Source: Treponema sp. (lineage in GTDB: Bacteria; Spirochaetota; Spirochaetia; Treponematales; Rectinemataceae). From it: a stretch of DNA of 13,778 nt. Shown here in pieces: positions 5,621 through 13,104 of this stretch. How positions within the stretch are numbered: position 1 is the first letter of the stretch; every line of letters begins with the position of its first letter. Under the pieces are notes generated by a model that had not been told where the DNA came from, searched no databases, and saw nothing but the letters and a program-made list of their open reading frames with translations. The translations under genes were made by a program, and so were the position numbers. The stretch covers positions 1 to 13,778 of the forward strand of contig JAFIHQ010000163.1 of NCBI GenBank assembly GCA_017849315.1, given 5' to 3'.

Positions 5621-7470
5621 GCAAACCGATAAAAATCCAACCTGATGCCGACGATCCAACCAACAGGAGTGAACGCGTTGCTCAAGGCAAAAACGAACGG
5701 GGAGCGCTTTGGCACATCAAATGGATCTGGGGCATCTGGAAAGAACGAAAAGGGATGATCACCCTGCTGCTTGTCTTGACGTTGGTGTCGAGCGTTGTTG
5801 CCGTGGCGTTTCCACTCCTGACGCGCCGCCTTTTTGATCTTTTCCAAAATATCATCGAGAATCGGGCTTCGTACACAGATCCACAAAAAGAGATCAGCAA
5901 AATCGCGCTCTTTTTTATGGCGCTTGGTGTGGCAGGATTCATCTCAGGATTTTTCCCTGGCATTCGTGGAGCGCTCAACAATGTATTTGATTATGTAATA
6001 AGAAATAAGTACTTTGCGAGTATCGTCGGGAAGGATCATCGGTTTTTCTCAAAGTATAAGACAGGCGATATTGCAACACGCCTGACCTCAGATATAAGCG
6101 ACGGGCCACGCCTTTCCTGGTTCATGTGCTCCGGAATTTTTAGAGCGGTCGAGTCTACAAGCAAAGTCATCTTCTGCATCGTCGCGATGCTACTGCTCAA
6201 TTGGAAGCTGGCCTTGCTCTCGCTTATCCCCTTGCCATTAATGCTTATGATCTATTCCAAGACCCAAGACACGATCTACGACCGTGTAAAGCGGAACGAA
6301 CAATCGGTTTCCAGTATCAACGAACAGCTCGAATTGAGTTTTTCGGGCGCCAGAATCATCAAGGCTTTTGCAAGTGAAGACAAGTACGAGCGTTTTTTTG
6401 ACGAAGCCCTTAAAAAGCGGTTCAAGACCGAGACGGGCGTTATCAAAATGCAGACAATACTCGATCTCATCTACCAAAATATCGATTATGCGGGGCAGAT
6501 TCTCTTGGTTTTTGTGGGCGGCATCATGGTGGTTCAGGGCTCGATCACGATAGGGACATTCTATGCCTTCTACAACCTGCTCAACATGCTCATTTACCCA
6601 ATTTTGGACATTCCGAACGTCTTCGTTTCGGGCAAGCGCGCGTTTGTCAACATCGACAGGCTTGAGGAGCTCAAGGATTTTGAGGTTCCTGCCAAAGAGA
6701 ACGATGCTGTCCATCTGGACAGATTTGAGAAGCTCGAATTGTCCCATGTGAACTTTACGTATGAAGGCAGAGACCGACCAGCCGTGGATGATGTTTCATT
6801 CGAACTGAAACGGGGTGAAAGGCTTCTGGTTATTGGACCCGTTGGCTCAGGCAAATCGACACTCGCCAAGATCATAACGGGCTTGTTGCCGGCGGCGGAA
6901 GGCCAAGTGCTCGTCAATGGCATTCCTTTGGAGAAAATCGACCCTGCAGACTGGTCCCGGCTTGTGGGGTACGTGCCACAAGAGGCGCTGCTTTTCTCCG
7001 GAACCATTGAAGAAAACATTGCGTTTGGCACCACAAGTTTCCCGCCGGCAATCGGGTCCGAGGAGCTTTGGGATTATCTGGACACCGCGCAAATTGCGGC
7101 TGAAGTTCAGGACTTTCCCCTTAAAGAGAAGACGCTGCTAGGGCAACGGGGTGTGAGCGTCTCGGGCGGTCAGAAGCAGCGGCTCGCGATCGCTCGGGCC
7201 TTGGCTCGTAAACCACAAGTTGTCGTTTTTGACGACATGACGGCGAGCCTGGACACTAAGAATGAGGAAAAGTTGTGGCAAGCGTTGGATGGACACGATA
7301 AGACGATCATCGCCGTGTCGCACCGGCTCTCCAGCATTCAATACGTGGATAAGGTGCTTTTCCTCAAAGATGGGCGAGTTGCAGGATTTGGGGACCACGA
7401 AGAGCTCCTGTGCGAGAATACCGCATATCGCGAATTTGTTGCCTCCCACATACGGCTAAGAACATCGTAA
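5617..7470 (+). CDS. ABC exporter half-transporter, degenerate Walker B partner
   Basis: The 617-residue protein is the partner of the preceding ABC subunit. Its ATG overlaps that gene's stop (ATGA, 5617-5620), implying coupled translation and a fixed stoichiometry, with AGGG seven bases upstream. A hydrophilic N-terminal stretch of about 35 residues precedes a six-helix transmembrane domain (about 45-340), then the ATPase domain. Motifs: Walker A GPVGSGKST (407-415), Q-loop Gln455, canonical signature VSGGQ (515-519), Walker B VVVFDDMTASLD with Asp540 where the catalytic Glu is expected, and switch His569. With Asp540 and the partner's LSAGE on the same interface, one ATP site should be weak or non-hydrolytic, as in known heterodimeric exporters. 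Which compound is moved cannot be told. Confidence 0.92.
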   Translation: MSKPIKIQPDADDPTNRSERVAQGKNERGALWHIKWIWGIWKERKGMITLLLVLTLVSSVVAVAFPLLTRRLFDLFQNIIENRASYTDPQKEISKIALFFMALGVAGFISGFFPGIRGALNNVFDYVIRNKYFASIVGKDHRFFSKYKTGDIATRLTSDISDGPRLSWFMCSGIFRAVESTSKVIFCIVAMLLLNWKLALLSLIPLPLMLMIYSKTQDTIYDRVKRNEQSVSSINEQLELSFSGARIIKAFASEDKYERFFDEALKKRFKTETGVIKMQTILDLIYQNIDYAGQILLVFVGGIMVVQGSITIGTFYAFYNLLNMLIYPILDIPNVFVSGKRAFVNIDRLEELKDFEVPAKENDAVHLDRFEKLELSHVNFTYEGRDRPAVDDVSFELKRGERLLVIGPVGSGKSTLAKIITGLLPAAEGQVLVNGIPLEKIDPADWSRLVGYVPQEALLFSGTIEENIAFGTTSFPPAIGSEELWDYLDTAQIAAEVQDFPLKEKTLLGQRGVSVSGGQKQRLAIARALARKPQVVVFDDMTASLDTKNEEKLWQALDGHDKTIIAVSHRLSSIQYVDKVLFLKDGRVAGFGDHEELLCENTAYREFVASHIRLRTS

Positions 7471-7492
7471 GATCAAAAACGTCGACTTCCGC

Positions 7493-7498
7493 TTGACA
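7493..7498 (+). promoter_or_regulatory. Consensus -35 element before the MFS gene
   Basis: TTGACA is a perfect -35 match, 56 bp before the MFS start. At 17-18 bp spacing the -10 candidates (AAATTC, AATTCT) are poor, so the promoter may be weak or need an activator. TGACAAA here (7494-7500) is repeated 18 bp downstream at 7512-7518 inside the palindrome. Confidence 0.4.
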
Positions 7499-7511
7499 AA
7501 AGACCCCGAAA

Positions 7512-7534
7512 TGACAAATTCTATTAATTTGTTA
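7512..7534. promoter_or_regulatory. Palindrome before the MFS gene, candidate operator
   Basis: TGACAAATT (7512-7520) and AATTTGTTA (7526-7534) form 9-bp arms with one mismatch around five bases. The 23-bp span and A+T-rich arms resemble MarR- or TetR-type operators. It lies between the -35 element and the start codon at 7549, where a repressor would block transcription. No regulator gene is adjacent. Confidence 0.5.
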
Positions 7535-7548
7535 CTTTGGACTTAAAA

Positions 7549-8847
7549 ATGAACAAAAAACACAGACTTCCTGCTATGGAGTCGCGCGACTTTCGCCTTT
7601 GGTTCGTCGGGCAGGGCGTTTCCGTAATCGGAACTTGGTTACAAAACACCGGGCAGGCGTGGCTTGTACTAAGGATTACGAACTCACCGACTAAGTTGGG
7701 GCTTCTGACTGCGGTACAGTACATACCAACGCTCTTATTGGCCCTTTTTATAGGGCCCTTTGTCGATACTTACCCCAAGAGGACCATCCTTTTGTGGACC
7801 CAGTCTTTGTTTGCGGTCGCAGCCGCGGCTTTGGCTGCTGTTTCTTTCATGGGCAACGAACAGTATTGGGTAATCATGCTCATTTCGCTCTTTACAGGCA
7901 TCGTGACGGCAGTGGATTGGCCGGCACGTCAGGCATTTGTTTCCGAACAGGTGCTGGACAAGGCCGCGGTGACTAATGCGGTGGCGCTCAACAATACTCT
8001 TTTCAATATTGCGAGAGTCATTGGGCCTGCGTTAGGCGGAGTTCTCATAACTGCTGTGGGTATCCCATGGACTTTTGCCCTCAACGCGCTGAGTTTTATC
8101 GCAGTCATTGTGAGTCTTATTATGATGGAGGCAGGGCGTACTCCTGTAAGGGCCGAGCGGTCCGACATGAAAACCGAAGTACTGGGGGGCATAAGGTACA
8201 TCCGCGACAATCCTGCCATCTTGAGTTTGCTTGCCATTGTTGGGTTTTTAAGTCTTTTTGTTTTGAACTTTAATGTGACAGTGCCGAGTTTTTCCAAGAT
8301 CGCTCTGGGAATGGGCTCAGACGCCTATGGGGGCCTGATGGCGGCGATGGGTGCAGGAGCCCTTGCCGCGGGCTTAATGGTTGCCTTTGGCGGTTACAAA
8401 GTGGAGCCAAAGCCGGCTTTCGTCTATGCTGCCGGCTTTATCCTGTGCATTGGGACGATCCTGGTAGGCGTGCAGCGCAACCTTATTCTGTCTGGGCTCT
8501 TTCTGGCGGTCTGTGGCTTTGGCATGTCGTTCCTTACAACAATGTGCAATACATCGGTGCAAATGCAGTCTTCTGACCAGATGCGTGGCATGGTGATGTC
8601 GGTCTATAACCTTTTGTTCGTTGGTGTAACACCATTCGGCTCACTTTATTCTGGTTTGGTTGCAGATTTGCTCGACACAGGCTGGGCCTTTACCTTGAGT
8701 GGAATCCTTGGAGTGGTGTTTTTGCTCTATATGCGGATTTTCGTTACTCCAAAGAGTTTTAAAGGAATAGATTCTTTTGTGCGGCCGCGTGCACCGGAAC
8801 CAAACAACAACAGCTGCAGCGGCCTAATACCCGAAAAGAGCGTGTGA
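7549..8847 (+). CDS. MFS exporter of the EntS-like MFS_3 family
   Basis: A 432-residue inner membrane protein with about twelve hydrophobic helices. The N-terminal RDFRLWFVGQGVSVIGTWLQ segment (13-32) and the loop GPFVDTYPKRTIL (69-81), a motif A variant between helices 2 and 3, are characteristic of the MFS_3 family that includes the enterobactin exporter EntS. Family members export siderophores, macrolides or other small molecules using the proton gradient. The ATG at 7549 is chosen because an upstream TTG (7537) lacks support and GGA at 7539-7541 is a weak binding site at suitable distance; an ATG at 7576 is also possible. The gene follows the ABC pair by 78 bp, with its own candidate promoter and operator. 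Substrate is unknown and no siderophore synthesis gene is visible. Confidence 0.85.
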   Translation: MNKKHRLPAMESRDFRLWFVGQGVSVIGTWLQNTGQAWLVLRITNSPTKLGLLTAVQYIPTLLLALFIGPFVDTYPKRTILLWTQSLFAVAAAALAAVSFMGNEQYWVIMLISLFTGIVTAVDWPARQAFVSEQVLDKAAVTNAVALNNTLFNIARVIGPALGGVLITAVGIPWTFALNALSFIAVIVSLIMMEAGRTPVRAERSDMKTEVLGGIRYIRDNPAILSLLAIVGFLSLFVLNFNVTVPSFSKIALGMGSDAYGGLMAAMGAGALAAGLMVAFGGYKVEPKPAFVYAAGFILCIGTILVGVQRNLILSGLFLAVCGFGMSFLTTMCNTSVQMQSSDQMRGMVMSVYNLLFVGVTPFGSLYSGLVADLLDTGWAFTLSGILGVVFLLYMRIFVTPKSFKGIDSFVRPRAPEPNNNSCSGLIPEKSV

Positions 8848-8859
8848 GACCAGAAAAGA

Positions 8860-8884
8860 GGGCTTGAATCAAGAATCAAGGCCC
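8860..8884 (-). terminator. Terminator of the xdhD-ygeW unit (minus strand)
   Basis: Read on the minus strand, GGGCCTTGA (8884-8876) pairs with TCAAGCCC (8867-8860), with one bulged base, over an 8-base loop, followed by TCTTTTC. It lies about 100 bp after the ygeW stop. An alternative stem, GGCCC/GGGCC (8880-8884 with 8893-8897), competes for the same arm. On the plus strand no T run follows, so it is a poorer terminator for the MFS gene. Confidence 0.5.
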
Positions 8885-8981
8885 GAAAAAATGGGCCAGC
8901 TTCCATTAGGCTATCGCGTTTTATGCGGACTATAACCTTCGGTCAGCTGGCCGAGCTTGAAGTAATTTGCTTAAGTCTACG

Positions 8982-10178
8982 TTATGCCTGCTCGCGGATC
9001 GTGTTGCGCGTAAGCAGGTTCTTGAGTACAGTCGCAGGTGAAGCGAAGCGCCCGAGCAGGATCATGGCGGCGATTATGTAGGGCTTATAGCTCGCCTCTC
9101 GGTATGTGTCGTCGCGATAGCGATCGAATACGCTGGCAGCCACTTCGCCCGACGCACAGGAAACGCCAGTAATGTCGGCCGGCAAGCAATGCATGTAAAG
9201 TGCTTTGCCATTGCGAGTTAGCTTCATCTTCTCTTCGGTGCATTCCCAGTCTTTGAATTTTGCATTGTTGGCAAGGGCGGATTTTTCAAGTTCTTTTAAT
9301 CCAGCCTGGTCTCCATTGTGCAAAAGTGGAACGCGCTTAAGCATGACATCGTAAGGCGCCCAGCTCTTGGGGTAGACAATGTCCGCGTCTTTAAAAGCTT
9401 CGTCCATGGAGTGAGTAACGGTAAGCTTTCCACCCGACTCCTTGGCCTGTTTTTGGGAGAGCGCGACTACTTCGGGGATGAGGTCGTAGCCTTCAGGGTA
9501 GGCGAGCGATATATCCATGCCGAACCTGCTCGCAAGCCCGATAATCCCCTGAGGAACAGAGAGCGGCTTGCCATAAGAAGGCGAGTAAGCCCAGGTCATG
9601 GCGATTTTTTTGCCCTTGAGTCCGTCTTTGCCGCCAAAATAATGTACCAGGTGCAAAAAGTCGGCCATAGCCTGAGTCGGATGATCGATGTCCGATTGAA
9701 GATTGACGACGGTTGGTCTGGCGGGCAAAACGCCTGCAGCAACGCCCTGATCCAGCGACCTTGCTACTTCCCGCTGGTATTTATCGCCTTCGCCCAGATA
9801 CATGTCATCGCGAATACCAATGGCTTCGGACAGGAAGCTAATCATGTTGGCTGTCTCGCGGACCGTCTCGCCGTGAGCAATCTGACTCTTCCCCTCGTCT
9901 AAGTCTTGCACATAAAGACCGAGCAAGTTGCAGGCTGAAGAGTAAGAGAATCGAGTCCTCGTCGAATTGTCTCTAAAATTTGAAACCGCAATTCCGGAAT
10001 CCCAAATCCTCGGGCTGATATTGTTCTCGCGCATCGCGCGCAGAATGTCCGCAACGAGGAACGTGGCGTCGATTTCGTCGCCCGTCTTTTCCCAGGTGAG
10101 CAAGAAATCCTTGTCTTTCATATCGATTTTTTTCTGCGAGAGTTCTTCGATCAACCGTACAATACCCTGCTTGTCCAT
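8982..10178 (-). CDS. ygeW: YgeW-type knotted carbamoyltransferase
   Basis: The 398-residue protein is a member of the aspartate/ornithine carbamoyltransferase superfamily and matches the YgeW branch, which is longer than OTCase (about 330). The carbamoyl phosphate site is intact: DNSTRTRFS (70-78), HPTQ (166-169) and HCLPAD (330-335). YgeW proteins lack classical OTCase activity as far as known; in E. coli and gut bacteria they sit in clusters with xdhD, ygfK, ygeX and hyuA and have been implicated in anaerobic purine or uric acid breakdown, perhaps releasing carbamoyl phosphate from a ureido compound. The start at 10178 is chosen over the ATG at 10184 because AAGGAG lies six bases before it and abuts the other. 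It follows xdhD by 31 bp, so the two are likely co-transcribed. The natural substrate is inference. Confidence 0.92.
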   Translation of the reverse strand: MDKQGIVRLIEELSQKKIDMKDKDFLLTWEKTGDEIDATFLVADILRAMRENNISPRIWDSGIAVSNFRDNSTRTRFSYSSACNLLGLYVQDLDEGKSQIAHGETVRETANMISFLSEAIGIRDDMYLGEGDKYQREVARSLDQGVAAGVLPARPTVVNLQSDIDHPTQAMADFLHLVHYFGGKDGLKGKKIAMTWAYSPSYGKPLSVPQGIIGLASRFGMDISLAYPEGYDLIPEVVALSQKQAKESGGKLTVTHSMDEAFKDADIVYPKSWAPYDVMLKRVPLLHNGDQAGLKELEKSALANNAKFKDWECTEEKMKLTRNGKALYMHCLPADITGVSCASGEVAASVFDRYRDDTYREASYKPYIIAAMILLGRFASPATVLKNLLTRNTIREQA

Positions 10179-10184
10179 CTTCAT

Positions 10185-10190
10185 CTCCTT
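10185..10190 (-). promoter_or_regulatory. ygeW: Ribosome binding site deciding the ygeW start
   Basis: AAGGAG on the minus strand ends directly against an ATG at 10184 and six bases before the in-frame ATG at 10178. Only the second has workable spacing, so the protein should begin MDKQG rather than MKMDK. Confidence 0.75.
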
Positions 10191-10209
10191 TTCTTTGGGG
10201 AACCTTGAT

Positions 10210-13104
10210 TTATTGTCTTTTTGAGTCCAGCACGCCGAGAGCCCGCAAAATCTTTTCTGGGGTAAAAGGCCAATCCCTTATCCAGACGCCGACGGCGTCG
10301 TGAATTGCGATCGCAAGGGCCGGTGCCGCTCCATTTACCGATATCTCCGACACACTCTTGGCGCCGAAGGGCCCGATTTCGTCGGCAACCGGCATAAGCT
10401 CGACATGGAAATCTTCCGGCACTTCCGCGATGGTCGGGATTTTGTAATCGAGGAAATTAGGATTGAGACAGCGACCATTCTCGTCGTAAATCATTTCCTC
10501 ATAAAGCGAATGGCCAATAGACTTGAGGACCGCGCCATAGATTTGGCCCTTTGCGAGAGCCGGATTGATAGGCGTTCCACAGTCCTGATACGCATGATAG
10601 CGCTGGACAATCACTTGTCCTGAGCGCTTATTGACCGCAACTTGGGCAAAGTGGGCGCCGTAAGGGAAGGCCGCGTGGTCAGTCTTGAACGAACCAAAGC
10701 CGACAAGCTCGGCGTGCCCTTCGCCTTGGGCAGAGCGAACTCCCAGATCTTTGAGTGTCAAAGAGCCGTGTTTGCCTTTTATGGTGCCAGGATAGACGAG
10801 CTGTAGGTCGTCCACCTGCTCGCCCAACATGACGGCTGCAGCAGCCAGGACTTTTTTGCGAAGATCTTGCGCTGCATTCAGCGCCGCGCCACCTGAGAAA
10901 TAGGTGCCGGAAGAAGCGTAGGCGCCCTTGTCGAAAGGTGTAGCGTCGGTATCACCAGAAACGACAGCGACATCCGCGATGTCCACACACAGAGTTTCTG
11001 CAGCGATCTTTGCAGTGACCGTGTCCAAGCCGGTGCCGAGGTCGGCGCCGCCTGAGAGCATAAGAAGGGTGCCGTCGGTGAGGAGCCTGAGCTGCGCGTT
11101 GGCCGCATCGAGGCTAGGCAAACCGGAACCTTGTTGGATAATCACCACCCCGCGGCCAATAGCCCAGTCAGGCCCGGGCGCCGCAGGTTTCGGCGCGTCC
11201 CAGCCAAAGTTCCGCCGCCCGCGCTCCAGCATGTCGCCAAGGCCACAGGTGCCGAGGGTGACTGCGGCGCCCGCCCTGCCTTCGCCAAGGCTTTTGAGTA
11301 TTTCTATGGTCGAACCGGATCGAACGCGGTTTTTCTCAATCATTGCGAGTTGATCCATGCCCAGGGCGTCGGCCATTTCGGCAAGCGCCATCTGCAGGGC
11401 AAAGGACCCCTTTGGCCCACCGTAACCTTGGTAGGCGCCGGCTGGCGACAGGTTCGTGTACCAGGACTTCACCTCAAACCGTGCGTTGTCGCACAAGAGA
11501 AGCGGCAGACTCTTGGAAATCGCATTCATGGGCACGGTGAGGCAGTGTTGCCCGTACGGTCCCGTGTCTGCGTCCAACTTCATCGAAATGGCTGTGAGCT
11601 TCCCATCCTTTTTTGCGCCCATCTTGATCGTGAATTGCATGGGATGCCTCGTCCTGCTTGCGACAAACTCCTCTTCCCGTGTGTAGCGGAAAAACACCGG
11701 CCTGCCTGTAATCCAGGCCATGTAACCTGCCACGTCCTCCAGGACAATATCCTGCTTGGCACCAAAACCCCCGCCGACGCGCTCCTTTATGACGTGGACC
11801 TTGTTTTCCGGGATACCGATCGCGTGCGCCACGATGCGGCGCACGTGCATGGGCACCTGCGTAGAGGCGCGCATCACAAGCCGGCCCGACTCCACATAGG
11901 CAAAGACCTCGTGCGGTTCGAGCGGCGTGCATTGGACCCGGTCCGTCTTGTACGTGCGCTCAATTACCACATCCGCCTCGGCAAACCCCTTTTCGAGGTC
12001 GCCGATGCCATCTGCTGCGCTTGCGGCCAGGTTGCGGTGTGGATCGGCCTGAATCGAGAACTGATACTGAATCGGGTCGTCTCTCGTGTCCGCGCCAACT
12101 TGTAATGCTTCTGGCGTTGCATCCGAAGCAAAGGACACATGTCCTGCGTGCACAATGGGGCCGCCCTGGCGCCTTCCGGCTTCCTGCGCCGCTTCGATGC
12201 TCAAGACCGGCTCCAAGACCTCATATTCAACCTTGATCTTGCCAAGCGCTTCCTCGGCCGCGGTCTTGGTTTCGGCCAACACCGCCGCCACCCTGTCCCC
12301 GACATGCCTCACTTTACGTGGGAACATTCGCTGATCATAGGGAGAAGCTTCCGGGAAAGTCTGTCCTGCCGTCGTGTAAATCGTATCAGGGCAGTTTTCG
12401 TGTGTTACGATGGCGACTACACCTGGCACAGCCTTCGCTTCAGAAACATCGATAGACTTGATCCACGCATGAGCATAGGGGCTACCCAGCATTTTGAGGT
12501 AGCAGGTGTCCGCGGGAACCTTGTCCTCGACATACGCCTTTTCGCCGCGAACCAGGAATTCCGCATCGACCTTTTCTCTGTCTTTCCCGATATGGCGCAG
12601 ATCGGGTCGAAAATCTTCAAACTCCGGTAACTTGTACTCAGGATCCGCAAGCCTGCGGGCTGCCAGATTGACAGCCTCGAAGTATTGTTCGTAACCCGTG
12701 CAGCGGCATAAGGTGCCGGAAAGCGCATCCCTAACCTCGTCTTTACTGGGATTAGAACTGCGCGCCAAAAGCTCCCGAATCGAAAGCACCACAGCCGGCG
12801 TGCAATATCCACACTGGACGCAGGACGCATCGACGAGGGCCCTCTGAATCGTGCGCATTACAGGATCGTTCTTGTAGTTTTCAAGCGTGATAATAGAATG
12901 CCCTTCGGCATCGTGAACCGACAACAGACATGAGTTGACAAGCCGCCCTTCAAAGAGCACGGCGCAAAGGCCACAGGAACCCTCGCCGTCGCAGCCATCG
13001 CGCACCGTGATAATTCCATTGCGCCTGAGCGCGTCTTTAAGGTTCTCGCCTTCTTTACATTCCAGGCTGACATTCTTTTGGTTGAGGGTAAAGTTTACAA
13101 GCAT
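10210..13104 (-). CDS. xdhD: XdhD-type molybdenum hydroxylase, 2Fe-2S and molybdopterin domains fused
   Basis: The 964-residue protein hydroxylates a purine-like or related ring at a molybdenum centre and passes electrons through two 2Fe-2S clusters. The N-terminal domain (about 1-155) has Cys38, Cys44, Cys47, Cys59 for one cluster and Cys95, Cys98, Cys133, Cys135 for the other. The molybdopterin region follows: aldehyde oxidase a/b hammerhead (about 180-300), ERVGGGFGAKQD (441-452), GAYQGYGGPKG (556-566) and the GPFGAKSVSEISVNG segment (911-925) with the expected catalytic base Glu920. It aligns well with my recollection of E. coli XdhD throughout. It overlaps the FAD subunit gene by 10 bp and has GGAGG seven bases before its start. 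The family is linked to selenium-dependent Mo hydroxylases; older names call it a putative selenate reductase subunit. Hypoxanthine, xanthine or urate-derived substrates are possible. Confidence 0.93.
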   Translation of the reverse strand: MLVNFTLNQKNVSLECKEGENLKDALRRNGIITVRDGCDGEGSCGLCAVLFEGRLVNSCLLSVHDAEGHSIITLENYKNDPVMRTIQRALVDASCVQCGYCTPAVVLSIRELLARSSNPSKDEVRDALSGTLCRCTGYEQYFEAVNLAARRLADPEYKLPEFEDFRPDLRHIGKDREKVDAEFLVRGEKAYVEDKVPADTCYLKMLGSPYAHAWIKSIDVSEAKAVPGVVAIVTHENCPDTIYTTAGQTFPEASPYDQRMFPRKVRHVGDRVAAVLAETKTAAEEALGKIKVEYEVLEPVLSIEAAQEAGRRQGGPIVHAGHVSFASDATPEALQVGADTRDDPIQYQFSIQADPHRNLAASAADGIGDLEKGFAEADVVIERTYKTDRVQCTPLEPHEVFAYVESGRLVMRASTQVPMHVRRIVAHAIGIPENKVHVIKERVGGGFGAKQDIVLEDVAGYMAWITGRPVFFRYTREEEFVASRTRHPMQFTIKMGAKKDGKLTAISMKLDADTGPYGQHCLTVPMNAISKSLPLLLCDNARFEVKSWYTNLSPAGAYQGYGGPKGSFALQMALAEMADALGMDQLAMIEKNRVRSGSTIEILKSLGEGRAGAAVTLGTCGLGDMLERGRRNFGWDAPKPAAPGPDWAIGRGVVIIQQGSGLPSLDAANAQLRLLTDGTLLMLSGGADLGTGLDTVTAKIAAETLCVDIADVAVVSGDTDATPFDKGAYASSGTYFSGGAALNAAQDLRKKVLAAAAVMLGEQVDDLQLVYPGTIKGKHGSLTLKDLGVRSAQGEGHAELVGFGSFKTDHAAFPYGAHFAQVAVNKRSGQVIVQRYHAYQDCGTPINPALAKGQIYGAVLKSIGHSLYEEMIYDENGRCLNPNFLDYKIPTIAEVPEDFHVELMPVADEIGPFGAKSVSEISVNGAAPALAIAIHDAVGVWIRDWPFTPEKILRALGVLDSKRQ

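Noticed and set aside
8939..8954. Near-palindrome TCGGTCAGCTGGCCGA in the convergent gap as a regulatory site
   Set aside because: It lies between two convergent gene ends where no promoter is expected, and has no loop or T run; at most it adds to 3' end structure.
11131..12105. Plus-strand ORF of 324 codons opposite xdhD
   Set aside because: Fully antisense to well-conserved molybdopterin domain codons; the translation is low in familiar motifs and looks like a codon-bias shadow.
10210..13104. Selenocysteine codon in the molybdenum hydroxylase
   Set aside because: The reading frame is continuous with no in-frame TGA. In this enzyme group selenium is thought to be a bound ligand, not a coded residue.
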